DNA from: Candidatus Neomicrothrix parvicella RN1
Lineage (GTDB): Bacteria; Actinomycetota; Acidimicrobiia; Acidimicrobiales; VFJN01
DNA: 39,480 nt
Reading direction: 5' to 3'
NCBI GenBank assembly: GCA_945898515.1
Contig: CAMDIH010000016.1
Coordinates: forward strand, 1-39,480
The notes below the pieces were generated by a model. That model was given only the letters and a program-made list of their open reading frames with translations. It was not told the origin of the DNA and searched no databases. Made by a program: the position numbers and the translations under genes. Positions 8,275-15,911 of this stretch are shown here, one piece after another. Position 1 is the stretch's first letter; the number at the start of each line of letters is the position of its first letter.

Positions 8275-9261
8275 ATGGGTATGGAGCGAGCCGGAGTGAC
8301 CTTTGCCAGCCTGATGAACCTCGGTCCCGATACCGCCATCCGCACATCGGTGCTGGCGTCCGATCTTGGCTACGACTCATACTGGACCGCCGAGACCACC
8401 GGCCCGGAGGCCTTCTCGCTCCTGGCGGCGGTAGGGGCCGCCGCCCCGTCACTGGGTCTCGGCACCGGCGTGCTGGCCCTCCAACTACGCACCCCGATGG
8501 TGGTGGCCATGGCCGGAGCCACCTTGCAATCCCTGCACCCCGAACGCGACATCGTCTTGGGGGTGGGTATTTCTTCGCCGGTGGTCACCCAGCGGTGGCA
8601 TGGCGTTGCCTACCGCGACCGTCCTCTGGCCCACACCCGCGAGTACGTGGAGTTGTTGCGCCAGTGCCTCACCGGCGAGAAAGTGGATTTTGCGGGCGAC
8701 TTCTACCAAGTCAAAGGCTTCCGACTCGGGGTGCGGCTGGGCGAGAAGAAACCGAAGATCGTCATCGGGGCCCTCAACCCCAAGATGTTGGCCCTGGCTG
8801 GTGAAGTAGCCGACGGCGTGGCGCTGAACTATCTCCCTGCCTCCCACGTTGCCTGGTCCGTTGAGCAGGTACGCAAGGGAGGCAACGCCGAGATCTACGC
8901 CTACGTGCACGCCGGTGTGTGTGAGCGTCACGAGGGCATCGAACACGCCCGCCGCGACCTGTTCTCCTACGCCGTGGTTGATTCCTACGCCCGCAACTTC
9001 GCCCGGGCGGGCTTCGCGTCGGAAGTGGAAGCGATCCGTGCCCACCATGCCGCCGGCGACCGAGCGGGGGCGTTGGCGGCCGTATCGGATCAGATGGTGG
9101 ATGCCATCGACGTGATGGGCGATCCCGATGCCGTACACGCCACCATGCAGGCCTACGTGGCCGCCGGGGTGGACGTGCCCATCCTCATGCCACTGCCCTG
9201 GGGCAGCGACCGACATGCCTCGGCCGACCTCAGTATCCGCGCCGGTCTCGGAAAAGCCTAA
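8275..9261 (+). CDS. LLM-class flavin-dependent oxidoreductase (F420 type)
   Basis: A 328-residue luciferase-like TIM-barrel protein. Characteristic segments are ASDLGYDSYWTAETTGPEAFSLL near the start, LGLGTGVLALQLRTP, the IVLGVGISSPVVTQRWHGV turn, and ILMPLPWGSD near the end. In actinobacteria this class mostly uses reduced F420 rather than FMN to reduce or monooxygenate substrates, and the cofactor here is inferred. ATG 8281 is an alternative start. It is followed nine bases later by an SDR, suggesting joint transcription and paired redox steps. It is related to the LLM gene at 14120-15088 (same AGATL/ASL and GVGISS/GIGTSS layout). Confidence 0.85.
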   Translation: MGMERAGVTFASLMNLGPDTAIRTSVLASDLGYDSYWTAETTGPEAFSLLAAVGAAAPSLGLGTGVLALQLRTPMVVAMAGATLQSLHPERDIVLGVGISSPVVTQRWHGVAYRDRPLAHTREYVELLRQCLTGEKVDFAGDFYQVKGFRLGVRLGEKKPKIVIGALNPKMLALAGEVADGVALNYLPASHVAWSVEQVRKGGNAEIYAYVHAGVCERHEGIEHARRDLFSYAVVDSYARNFARAGFASEVEAIRAHHAAGDRAGALAAVSDQMVDAIDVMGDPDAVHATMQAYVAAGVDVPILMPLPWGSDRHASADLSIRAGLGKA

Positions 9262-9270
9262 GAACCGCCA

Positions 9271-10062
9271 ATGGACATCAAGGACAAGGTGATCCTCGTT
9301 ACCGGTGGGGCCAATGGCATCGGGGAAGCGCTCGTGCGCCGTTTCGTCGCCGAAGGGGCCCGAGGCGTGGCCATTGTGGATCGAGATGCACCTGGCGCAA
9401 CGGCCCTGGCCGAAGAACTGGGACGCACCACGATCGGCCTGAGCGCGGACGTAGCGCACGAGCCCGACATCGGCGCGGCGGTGGAAGCCACCATCGCCCA
9501 CTTCGGTCCCATCGACCTCCTCGTGTCCAATGCCGGGATCGGCACCGGTGGGGGCGTGGAGACCCCCAACGAGGCATGGCAGGAAATCTGGGAGATCAAC
9601 GTGATGGCCCACGTCTATGCGGCGCGAGCCGTGCTTCCGGACATGATTGCCCGCGGTGAGGGATACCTGCTGAACACCGCCTCGGCGGCGGGGTTGCTCA
9701 CCAACCTGGGCACCGCGCCCTACAGCGTGACCAAACACGCCGCCGTGGCCCTGGCTGAGTGGCTCGCCATCACCCACGGCGACGAGGGCATCAAGGTGTC
9801 GTGCCTGTGCCCCCAGGGCGTGCGCACGAACATGTTGCTCGCCGGGGCCGAGGACACCGCCGGGGCCGTGGTGCTGGCCCAGGGCGCCATCGAGCCCCAC
9901 GAGGTAGCCGAAGCCGTGGTGCAGGGCCTGGCCGCCGAGACGTTCCTCATCCTCCCGCACCCAGAAGTGCTCACCTACTTCCAGCGCAAAGCCGGCGACT
10001 ACGACCGCTGGCTGGGCGGCATGCGCAAACTCCAACGCCGCGTTCGCGAAGCGCTGTCGTGA
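9271..10062 (+). CDS. Short-chain dehydrogenase/reductase
   Basis: A 263-residue classical-type SDR. The cofactor motif TGGANGIG is at about residues 11-18, the acidic residue after the second strand (VDRD) points to NAD(H), NAG appears as LLVSNAGIG, and the active-site Ser-Tyr-Lys set is NTASAAG and YSVTK. A C-terminal extension ([20 protein letters not shown]) is typical of larger-substrate members. Substrate is unknown. It lies nine bases after the LLM oxidoreductase, and its stop overlaps the GTG of the next small gene, so the three are probably one operon. Confidence 0.9.
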   Translation: MDIKDKVILVTGGANGIGEALVRRFVAEGARGVAIVDRDAPGATALAEELGRTTIGLSADVAHEPDIGAAVEATIAHFGPIDLLVSNAGIGTGGGVETPNEAWQEIWEINVMAHVYAARAVLPDMIARGEGYLLNTASAAGLLTNLGTAPYSVTKHAAVALAEWLAITHGDEGIKVSCLCPQGVRTNMLLAGAEDTAGAVVLAQGAIEPHEVAEAVVQGLAAETFLILPHPEVLTYFQRKAGDYDRWLGGMRKLQRRVREALS

Positions 10063-10352
10063 ACGAGCCGAAAGCCACCCCGGCGGCCCTCACCGACAGC
10101 GCCCTGCTGGCGGTGGGCCTGCGCCCCGGAGACCACGTGCGCTTCCGACGGGCCGGGGGCGGCTCCTGGCTGGAGGCGAAGGTCGAACGCCGCGAGGCCG
10201 ACGGCTCGGTAGGGGTGCGGGACGCCCGTGGCGCGGCCCGGGCCATCCCCTGGGAACGGCTCGAGGTGCGCACCCGCGGCCCGCGCGGAGGCACCCGTTG
10301 GGAGCAGGTGGCGGAGCGGGTGCAGCGGGAGGAGCAACTCGGCATCTGGTAG
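10059..10352 (+). CDS. Small basic protein of unknown function
   Basis: A 97-residue protein whose GTG overlaps the SDR stop (GTGA), a common sign of translational coupling. The core, [36 protein letters not shown], looks like a small beta-barrel of SH3/Tudor type, followed by an Arg-rich region and a short helix ending at ...GIW. Residues are heavily Arg/Glu. I recognise no family. A nucleic-acid or protein-binding role is only a guess. It lies directly upstream of the methyltransferase-glycosylase fusion. Confidence 0.6.
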   Translation: MNEPKATPAALTDSALLAVGLRPGDHVRFRRAGGGSWLEAKVERREADGSVGVRDARGAARAIPWERLEVRTRGPRGGTRWEQVAERVQREEQLGIW

Positions 10353-10411
10353 CGGGCCAGCCGAGCCGGTGGGTCGACGCGAGATCCCCCCGGTGTGCAA
10401 GCCTGCGGGGC

Positions 10412-11482
10412 GTGGACCGGCCCACCGTGGACATCTACGAGGAACAAAGCGCCTTCTACGAGGCCCACCGAAAGCCCCGCCACCTCGAGGCGGCCATCGC
10501 CCTCGGGCAACGGCGACCCGCCGGGCCGGTGGTAGACCTCGGTTCCGGCCCCGGCTGGTACACCGCCGCCCTGGGTCGCCCGGTGGTGGCCCTCGACGCC
10601 GCCGCCGCCATGCTGCGTCGCACCCGCGAGGTAGCCCCGGGGTGTCTCCCGGTGCTGGGCGACCTAGCCGCCCTTCCCTTCCGACGCGGCAGCCTGCGCG
10701 CCGCCTGGGCGCGCAACTCCTACGTGCATCTGCGCGCCACAGAGTTACCCATGGCCCTCAACGACCTCCACCATGCCCTCGCCGTCGACGCCCCCGCCGA
10801 AGTGACGTTCTTCGGCGGCACCCGACAAGGTCGTGATGTGTTCGCCGACGACGACCTGCCCGGTCGCTGGTTCTCCACCTGGACGCCGGTGCGACTGCAA
10901 GATGTGATGCACGGCGCCGGGTTCGAACTCGACGGTCTCGCCACCCGCCCCGAGACCGACGGAGGGGCCGGGTACACCGTGAGGGCCACCCGCGCCCCCG
11001 GTCTCCCCGATTTCGTGGGTGCCGGAATGCGTCTGTTGGTGTGCGGCCTCAACCCCAGCCTGCACGCCGCCGAGCATGGCGTGGGCTACGTCAGCGCCAA
11101 CAACCGCTTTTGGCCCGCCGCCCTCGCCGCCGGTCTGGTCAGCCGAGATCGGGATCCGCGCCATGCCCTCGGCCACCATTACATCGGCATGACCGATCTT
11201 GTGAAACGGGCCACGGCACGCGCCGATGCCCTTCACCCAAGCGACTATGTGGCCGGAGTGGCCCGGGTCGATCGCTTGTGCGACTGGCTGCAACCCGAGG
11301 CCGTATGCATCGTGGGATTGGCCGGTTGGCGGGCCGCGGTGGACCGCCGGGCCCAGACCGGGTGGCAATCGCACTCCCTCGGAGGCCGGCCGGTGTACGT
11401 CATGCCGTCCACCAGTGGGCTCAACGCCCGCACCTCCCTGACCGAGTTCACCGAGCACCTGCGTAGGGCGGTCAGCGCTTGA
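10412..11482 (+). CDS. Fusion: SAM-dependent methyltransferase plus MUG/TDG-type DNA glycosylase
   Basis: A 356-residue two-domain protein from a GTG start. Residues about 1-200 are a class I methyltransferase: VVDLGSGPGWYTAAL is the SAM-binding loop, ALDAA the acidic strand end, LPFRRGSLRAAWARNSYVHL motif IV. Residues about 205-356 match mismatch-specific uracil/thymine DNA glycosylase: LLVCGLNPSLHAAEHG contains the Asn (about 214) that places the catalytic water in MUG, ANNRFWPAAL follows, and MPSTSGLNAR corresponds to the NPSGLSR DNA-intercalation motif. The glycosylase half has the usual length for a free-standing MUG. No stop or frameshift separates the halves. The methylation target is unknown. 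The downstream gene begins two bases after its stop. Confidence 0.8.
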   Translation: MDRPTVDIYEEQSAFYEAHRKPRHLEAAIALGQRRPAGPVVDLGSGPGWYTAALGRPVVALDAAAAMLRRTREVAPGCLPVLGDLAALPFRRGSLRAAWARNSYVHLRATELPMALNDLHHALAVDAPAEVTFFGGTRQGRDVFADDDLPGRWFSTWTPVRLQDVMHGAGFELDGLATRPETDGGAGYTVRATRAPGLPDFVGAGMRLLVCGLNPSLHAAEHGVGYVSANNRFWPAALAAGLVSRDRDPRHALGHHYIGMTDLVKRATARADALHPSDYVAGVARVDRLCDWLQPEAVCIVGLAGWRAAVDRRAQTGWQSHSLGGRPVYVMPSTSGLNARTSLTEFTEHLRRAVSA

Positions 11483-11484
11483 CC

Positions 11485-12513
11485 ATGGTGTCCACTACCG
11501 TCCCGACGATGACATTGCGACTGGAGCCCCAAGACGAATACATGCACGAACTCGGCCCCGAGTTGAACTTCAACGAGAGCATGTACTTCAACCTCTACGA
11601 CCCGGCCCAGGGCGTAGGCGGATGGTTCCGCTGCGGTAACCGGGCCAACGAGGGCTACGCCGAGATGACCGTGTGTCTCTACCTGCCGGGTGGTCGCGTG
11701 GCCTTCATGTACAAGCGGGCGGAGATCTCGAACAACGACGCCTTTTGCGCCGGGGGCATCCGCTTCGATGTGATCGAGCCGTTCAAGCGGCTTGACGTGT
11801 CCTACTCCGGCAACGTGGTGGTGCTCGACGATCCGCTCCAGATGGCCGACCCCCGGAAGGCCTTCATGGACAACCCCTACGCCGAGTGTGAGGTTCGCAT
11901 CAACTTCTCCGGGGTATCGGCCATGTTCGGCGGCGAGCCCGACACGCCGCATGAGAAACCCGGCGAGGAATTTGCCAAAGGCCACTACGAGCAATTGATG
12001 GCGGGGAAGGGCTCCATTCGGGTAGGCCAGGAGGAATGGCAGATCGATGGATTTGGCCTACGCGACCACTCATGGGGCCCGCGATTCTGGCAATCCCCCT
12101 GGTACTACCGCTGGCTGACGGCCAACTTCGGCCCCGACTTCGGCTTCATGGGCTCGCGGATCGCTCGACGCGACGGCGAGGGCACCCGCGGCGGATTCGT
12201 ATGGGAAGACGGGCAACTCCACCTCTGCGGCGACTTCGAAATCGCCACTACCTGGCAAGGCGAGGACAGCTACCACCAGACCATCACCGCCACACTGCGC
12301 TCGGCCGAAAAAGAGTGGAAGGTAACCGGCAAGGTGCTCAACCTCATTCCGCTGCGAAATCGTCGACCCGATCCGACCACCGGCGACATGCTGGTCACCC
12401 GCATTTCCGAGGGCATGACCGAATGGACGCTCGCCGATGGCCGCCAGGGCTACGGCCTGAGCGAGTACCTCGACCAAATCATCGACAACCTCCCGGTGGG
12501 TCTGGCCGAATAG
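11485..12513 (+). CDS. Lipocalin-like CrtC/AttH-type protein
   Basis: A 342-residue protein of the two-barrel lipocalin-like fold seen in carotenoid 1,2-hydratase (CrtC), AttH and related uncharacterised families. Visible hallmarks are FNESMYFNLYD near the start, GWFRCGNRANEGYAEMTVCLYL, the central IDGFGLRDHSWGPRFWQSPWYYRWL segment with its conserved RDHSWG, and a C-terminal beta-rich half. In actinobacteria such genes usually accompany steroid or lipid catabolism, but no reaction is established for this subgroup. The start could also be ATG 11509. It is two bases from the fusion gene and likely in the same operon. Confidence 0.7.
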   Translation: MVSTTVPTMTLRLEPQDEYMHELGPELNFNESMYFNLYDPAQGVGGWFRCGNRANEGYAEMTVCLYLPGGRVAFMYKRAEISNNDAFCAGGIRFDVIEPFKRLDVSYSGNVVVLDDPLQMADPRKAFMDNPYAECEVRINFSGVSAMFGGEPDTPHEKPGEEFAKGHYEQLMAGKGSIRVGQEEWQIDGFGLRDHSWGPRFWQSPWYYRWLTANFGPDFGFMGSRIARRDGEGTRGGFVWEDGQLHLCGDFEIATTWQGEDSYHQTITATLRSAEKEWKVTGKVLNLIPLRNRRPDPTTGDMLVTRISEGMTEWTLADGRQGYGLSEYLDQIIDNLPVGLAE

Positions 12514-12518
12514 TCCCC

Positions 12519-12524
12519 TAGCCT
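12519..12524 (+). promoter_or_regulatory. -10 box of the DUF427 gene
   Basis: TAGCCT followed by 6 nt and the ATG at 12531. It suggests a separate leaderless transcript even though the upstream gene ends only a few bases before. Confidence 0.5.
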
Positions 12525-12530
12525 GAAGCC

Positions 12531-12812
12531 ATGCGCGCTCTCTGGAACGGAATGGTCCTGGCTGAATCCGACGACACGGTGGTGGTGGAAGGCAACCATT
12601 ATTTCCCCGCCGCCAGCGTGCGGGCCGAACTATTCGAGGCCAGCGAGCACCGCTCGGTGTGTGCCTGGAAGGGCACCGCTAGCTACCAGACGGTGGTGGT
12701 CGACGGGCAGCGCAATGAAAACGCCGCCTGGTACTACCCCTCCCCCTCCGACGCCGCCGCCGAGATCAAAGGCCGCTACGCCTTCTGGAAGGGCGTCACG
12801 GTAGAGGCTTGA
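12531..12812 (+). CDS. DUF427 domain protein
   Basis: A 93-residue single DUF427 domain of normal size. Recognisable features are ALWNGMVLAESDDTVVVEGNHYFP at the start, the S/HRSVCAWKGTASY strand with its conserved Cys-x-Trp-Lys-Gly, and the NAAWYYPSPSDAAAEIKGRYAFWKGV end. The family forms a small beta-rich barrel; its function is not established. It is cytosolic with no signal peptide. It is the last plus-strand gene of this run and converges on the metallohydrolase gene with four bases between. Confidence 0.9.
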   Translation: MRALWNGMVLAESDDTVVVEGNHYFPAASVRAELFEASEHRSVCAWKGTASYQTVVVDGQRNENAAWYYPSPSDAAAEIKGRYAFWKGVTVEA

Positions 12813-12816
12813 GGCT

Positions 12817-14082
12817 CTACCCCTCAGCCTTGGCTCGGCTTTCGCGTTCGATCCAACTGAACACGCCCTTGGACATGGTGCTTCGCTCCTCGGCGGCCCG
12901 CAGACCAAAGACATCGGCCCGCACCCTGTGCACTCCAACGTCCTCTGGGGCGGCCTGAGCCGCCAACTCGGCGAGGTGACCGGCCAAGCGGAGGTCACCG
13001 GCGGCCGCCAACTCGGAGGCCCGTTCGGCGAGTCGGGACGCACCGCCGGCGAGCGCGGCCATCTCCGTGGCGATGGCGAGATCCGCCGGAGGCTTCAAGC
13101 GAGCAGGGTTGCCGTCATACCAGCCGCCATAGAGGCGCCACAGGTTCCGGACCACGAATTCCGGCTCGTCGTACACCGGCCGCAGGTAGGGCTTGTCGAG
13201 CAAGTGGGGGGGAGGCTGCACGGCCTGAACGATGTCGTCGAGCCGGGCGCCTTCGTTCATGAGGACCAAAGTCTGATCGACGAGGGACTCGAGGAGTTCG
13301 GCAGTGTCGCTCAGGGCCTGGTTGATCCGGTCGTTCCCGAGAATCGGGAGGCCGTGCCCCGGAAGCAGGATCTCGGCCCCCAGGGCAGCCATCTTGCGCA
13401 GAGCGACCGCCCACTCCCGCGGATAACGCTGCACCTTCTGCGGGTTGCCGCAGTTGGGGCTGGCCCAGATGAACAGATCGCCGGTGCACAGGACCTTTCG
13501 TCCGGGGTTGAACACCCAGGTGGCATCGTCGGTCTCACCCTTGTCGTGATGGAGTTCCCAGCGCTCGCCTCCCACCTCAAGGGTGTGGTGATCCCGGTAG
13601 ACCTCGTCAGGCTGGCGGTACTGGGTAGGCCACTGGAACTGCGGTAACTGGAACTGCCGTTGGTTGATGATGCCGTTGTACCCGGCCGTGATGACGTAGC
13701 GCTCGAAGCGAGCCGATACCAGTTCGTGGGCCACCACCTTCGGTGGGGCCCATCCATTGGTGACAGCCTCCTCATCGAAGGGGGCCATGCCAAAAACGTG
13801 ATCGATGTGCCCATGGGTGTAGACCACCGTGCCCAGGCGATCGCGGTTCCACTCCCGGATCCGTGCGTGGTTGCTCGCCGCCACGATCTGGTTGCCGGTA
13901 TCCACCAGTAACAGACCCTCGTCGGTGGCGAAGGCAGAAATATTACCGAAGGTGGCGTTGAACGCCGTGCGCGGAGCCACTTCGGCCAGACCCAGGTCGT
14001 GACCGACCGGGTGATGCCCGCCCACCTCGCTAGACCCCTCGCCGGCCCACATCTGCTCTGCGATCTCCAACAGGTCTGCCAC
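12817..14082 (-). CDS. Metallo-beta-lactamase-fold alkylsulfatase-like hydrolase
   Basis: About 421 residues. The metal-binding motif VVYTHGHIDHVFGM (HxHxDH) is complete, followed by the second ligand region VLCTGDLFIW and the later His in LLPGHGLPI. The C-terminal NLWRLYGGWYDGNPARLKPP matches the dimerisation/LYG-Y-DGNP region of BDS1/SdsA1-type linear alkylsulfatases, with a shortened SCP2-like tail. Such enzymes release sulfate from alkyl sulfates. The usual signal peptide is missing, so it is probably cytosolic. GTG 14082 is preferred because AAAGG lies at good spacing upstream; GTG 14088 and TTG 14100 are alternatives. It follows the LLM gene in the same direction. Confidence 0.8.
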   Translation of the reverse strand: MADLLEIAEQMWAGEGSSEVGGHHPVGHDLGLAEVAPRTAFNATFGNISAFATDEGLLLVDTGNQIVAASNHARIREWNRDRLGTVVYTHGHIDHVFGMAPFDEEAVTNGWAPPKVVAHELVSARFERYVITAGYNGIINQRQFQLPQFQWPTQYRQPDEVYRDHHTLEVGGERWELHHDKGETDDATWVFNPGRKVLCTGDLFIWASPNCGNPQKVQRYPREWAVALRKMAALGAEILLPGHGLPILGNDRINQALSDTAELLESLVDQTLVLMNEGARLDDIVQAVQPPPHLLDKPYLRPVYDEPEFVVRNLWRLYGGWYDGNPARLKPPADLAIATEMAALAGGASRLAERASELAAAGDLRLAGHLAELAAQAAPEDVGVHRVRADVFGLRAAEERSTMSKGVFSWIERESRAKAEG

Positions 14083-14101
14083 AGGCACACCTTTGCACAA
14101 T

Positions 14102-14118
14102 TACCCGTTTCCCGGGTA
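14102..14118. promoter_or_regulatory. Short palindrome between the LLM and alkylsulfatase-like genes
   Basis: TACCCG, five bases, then CGGGTA. It fills the gap between the LLM gene's stop and the metallohydrolase start. The same TACCC/GGGTA ends occur in the larger palindrome at 15154-15179 upstream of the same operon. It may be an operator or a hairpin in the mRNA. Confidence 0.4.
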
Positions 14119-14119
14119 C

Positions 14120-15088
14120 TCAGCGAGGGGCGAGATCGCGTATCGCTTGGCGAGCGTCGATGCCGAAGGGCAGCAACGCCAGCGCCGGAGTGGTGACACC
14201 ATGTTCCACGTAGCGGGCAATGTGTTCGCGACACTTCTCCGCCGGACCCCACACGATGAGATCATCCACCACCTGGTCGGGAATGGCCGCCAGGGCCGCC
14301 TGGCGGTCTCCCTCTTTCCAGAGACGCCACATCTCACCAAGGATCTCACCCCGCCCTAACCACTCGTGGAAGGCGGCGTACACCGGCACGTTCAGGTAGG
14401 CGGCAATGGCGAAGCGTCCCATCGCTCGCACCTTGTCGGCGTCATCGGTAGGGGCAACGAAGATGCGGGCCACAATCTCCCGGTCGGCACCGCCGGCCGC
14501 CGCCTGCACGATCGGCACCACCGTCGTCACGTCCTCGGCGCTGAGCCAGTTGATGATGGCGCCGTCGCCATCGCGACCCGCCAAGGCCAGCATTCCCTCC
14601 CGCAAGGCGGCAATAAGGATCGGCACAGGTTGCTCGGGTCGCACCCCCAGGGTGAAACTGCGGACGCTGAACGACGGCGTCTCCATCGTTACCTTCTCGC
14701 CGGCGAGCGCCGCCCGGAGGAAGCGCACCATGTCCTTCGTGCGCTGGTACGGGTCCTCAAAGGGAATGCCGTTCCAACCCTGCACGATCACGTTGGAGGA
14801 CGTACCGATGCCGAAGGCCACGCGCCCGGGCGCGGCGTCGGCCAGGGAGGCCACCGACTGCGCCAGGCAGGCGGGGCCGCGGGTAAAGGCCGGGACAATG
14901 GCCGTGCCCAGCCGCAACGACGGCGCCCACACCGACGCCAGGGCGAGCGGGGTAAACGCATCGGCGCCGTTGGCCTCGGCCGACCACACGTCGGTGTAGC
15001 CCAATCCCTCGAGTTCCACGATCCACTCTCGCTGCGCATGCAAAGGAACGTTGTCGAAGGGGATCGTCATACCGAAGCGCGTGTCCAT
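14120..15088 (-). CDS. LLM-class flavin-dependent oxidoreductase (F420 type)
   Basis: A 322-residue TIM-barrel luciferase-like protein: MTIPFDNVPLHAQREW start, LEGLGYTDVWSAEANGADAF, LRLGTAIVPAFTRGP, GRVAFGIGTSSNVIVQGWNG, and the end TTPALALLPFG. The spacing of these motifs is close to that of the LLM gene at 8275, suggesting paralogues. ATG 15088 is preferred over TTG 15106. It probably forms an operon with the alkylsulfatase-like gene 30-odd bases downstream, pointing to stepwise breakdown of a sulfated or long-chain compound. The upstream region, shared with the divergent EthD-like gene, holds a perfect palindrome. Confidence 0.85.
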   Translation of the reverse strand: MDTRFGMTIPFDNVPLHAQREWIVELEGLGYTDVWSAEANGADAFTPLALASVWAPSLRLGTAIVPAFTRGPACLAQSVASLADAAPGRVAFGIGTSSNVIVQGWNGIPFEDPYQRTKDMVRFLRAALAGEKVTMETPSFSVRSFTLGVRPEQPVPILIAALREGMLALAGRDGDGAIINWLSAEDVTTVVPIVQAAAGGADREIVARIFVAPTDDADKVRAMGRFAIAAYLNVPVYAAFHEWLGRGEILGEMWRLWKEGDRQAALAAIPDQVVDDLIVWGPAEKCREHIARYVEHGVTTPALALLPFGIDARQAIRDLAPR

Positions 15089-15153
15089 CGCAGGATCATT
15101 ACCCAACTTGCCCGCCGGGGCAGACCGAAGAGCCCTCGCCAGTGGCCGGCGCG

Positions 15154-15179
15154 CCTACCCGGGGGCATCCCCGGGTAGG
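15154..15179. promoter_or_regulatory. Candidate operator: perfect 11-bp inverted repeat in a divergent promoter
   Basis: CCTACCCGGGG, four bases (GCAT), then CCCCGGGTAGG. It lies in the 99-bp gap between the LLM gene (minus) and the EthD-like gene (plus). The last four bases overlap a TAGGTT -10 box. A bound regulator would therefore block RNA polymerase at the EthD-like promoter. The regulator is not encoded in this window. Confidence 0.6.
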
Positions 15180-15181
15180 TT
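15176..15181 (+). promoter_or_regulatory. -10 box of the EthD-like gene
   Basis: TAGGTT followed by six bases (CCCGCC) and the GTG at 15188. The thiolase gene at 21692 has the same box with CCCACC before its ATG. Confidence 0.5.
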
Positions 15182-15187
15182 CCCGCC

Positions 15188-15901
15188 GTGGAAAAACTTG
15201 TGTACGGCTTGTGGCGCCAACCCGATCAGGACCTCACCGCCATGCGCTCGGTGCTTCTCAACGTGGTGGCCCCTCGATTGCTCGAGTTAGGAGTGGCGGG
15301 CCTGCGGATTTGTGTGGAGGAGCCAATCGGGCGCGCCTACCGGGTGGGGGCCCAACCCGACGGAGCGGTGCTGGCCGCTTCCGTCTCCCTGTGGATCGAC
15401 AACTACGACGACCGGGCGCCCCACGAGGAGGCGATCGACGCCGCCAACGCCCAGAGTTACGGATGGATCGTGGCCGAGTCGGTCGCCCGGGGCTACGGCC
15501 AACACCGCAGTTGGCCCGACGGTGAGCGCTCCCCCGGGCTGTCCATCACCACGTTCTTCGACAAGAAAGACGGCATCGACGACGACACCTTCTACCGAAT
15601 CTGGCACGGCGAGCACACCCCGCTGAGTTTTGTCATCCATCCGTTCTGGCTTTATGTGCGCAACCAGACGCTCCGAGCCGTTACCCCTGGCGCCCCCCGG
15701 GTGCGAGGCATCGTGTACGAGGCTGTCCCCCGGGATGAGGACATGTTGGACTTCACCCGCTTCTTTGGCTGCGCACCGGAGCCAGAGAAACTCATGGAGC
15801 AGATCGCCATCGTGAACAACCACATGGATACCTTCGGGAATCGCCGCGACCTGCAGTGCGTCGCCATGCGGGAGTGGATCTTCAAAACGTTCTCAACCTG
15901 A
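15188..15901 (+). CDS. EthD-like dimeric alpha/beta-barrel protein
   Basis: A 237-residue protein with two ferredoxin-like halves. The second half carries the EthD-type segment TTFFDKKDGIDDDTFYRIW followed by HGEHTPL, where the Trp-His pattern is typical. The first half (KLVYGLWRQPDQDLTAMRSVLL) has the matching strand-helix order but is more divergent. EthD proteins accompany alkane, ether or polyketide oxidation, often with no proven chemistry. The GTG start is set by the -10 box six bases upstream. The gene is divergent from the LLM/alkylsulfatase-like operon and converges on the methyltransferase gene with ten bases between. Confidence 0.7.
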   Translation: MEKLVYGLWRQPDQDLTAMRSVLLNVVAPRLLELGVAGLRICVEEPIGRAYRVGAQPDGAVLAASVSLWIDNYDDRAPHEEAIDAANAQSYGWIVAESVARGYGQHRSWPDGERSPGLSITTFFDKKDGIDDDTFYRIWHGEHTPLSFVIHPFWLYVRNQTLRAVTPGAPRVRGIVYEAVPRDEDMLDFTRFFGCAPEPEKLMEQIAIVNNHMDTFGNRRDLQCVAMREWIFKTFST

Positions 15902-15911
15902 CCAGGCCCGC

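Noticed and set aside
8485-10035. Long minus-strand open frame (over 500 codons)
   Set aside because: It lies exactly opposite the LLM and SDR genes, which have full family motifs. Its protein is His/Gly/Val-rich with no domain: a GC-rich antisense shadow. The same applies to the long minus-strand frames at 20038-21450 and 21965-23443.
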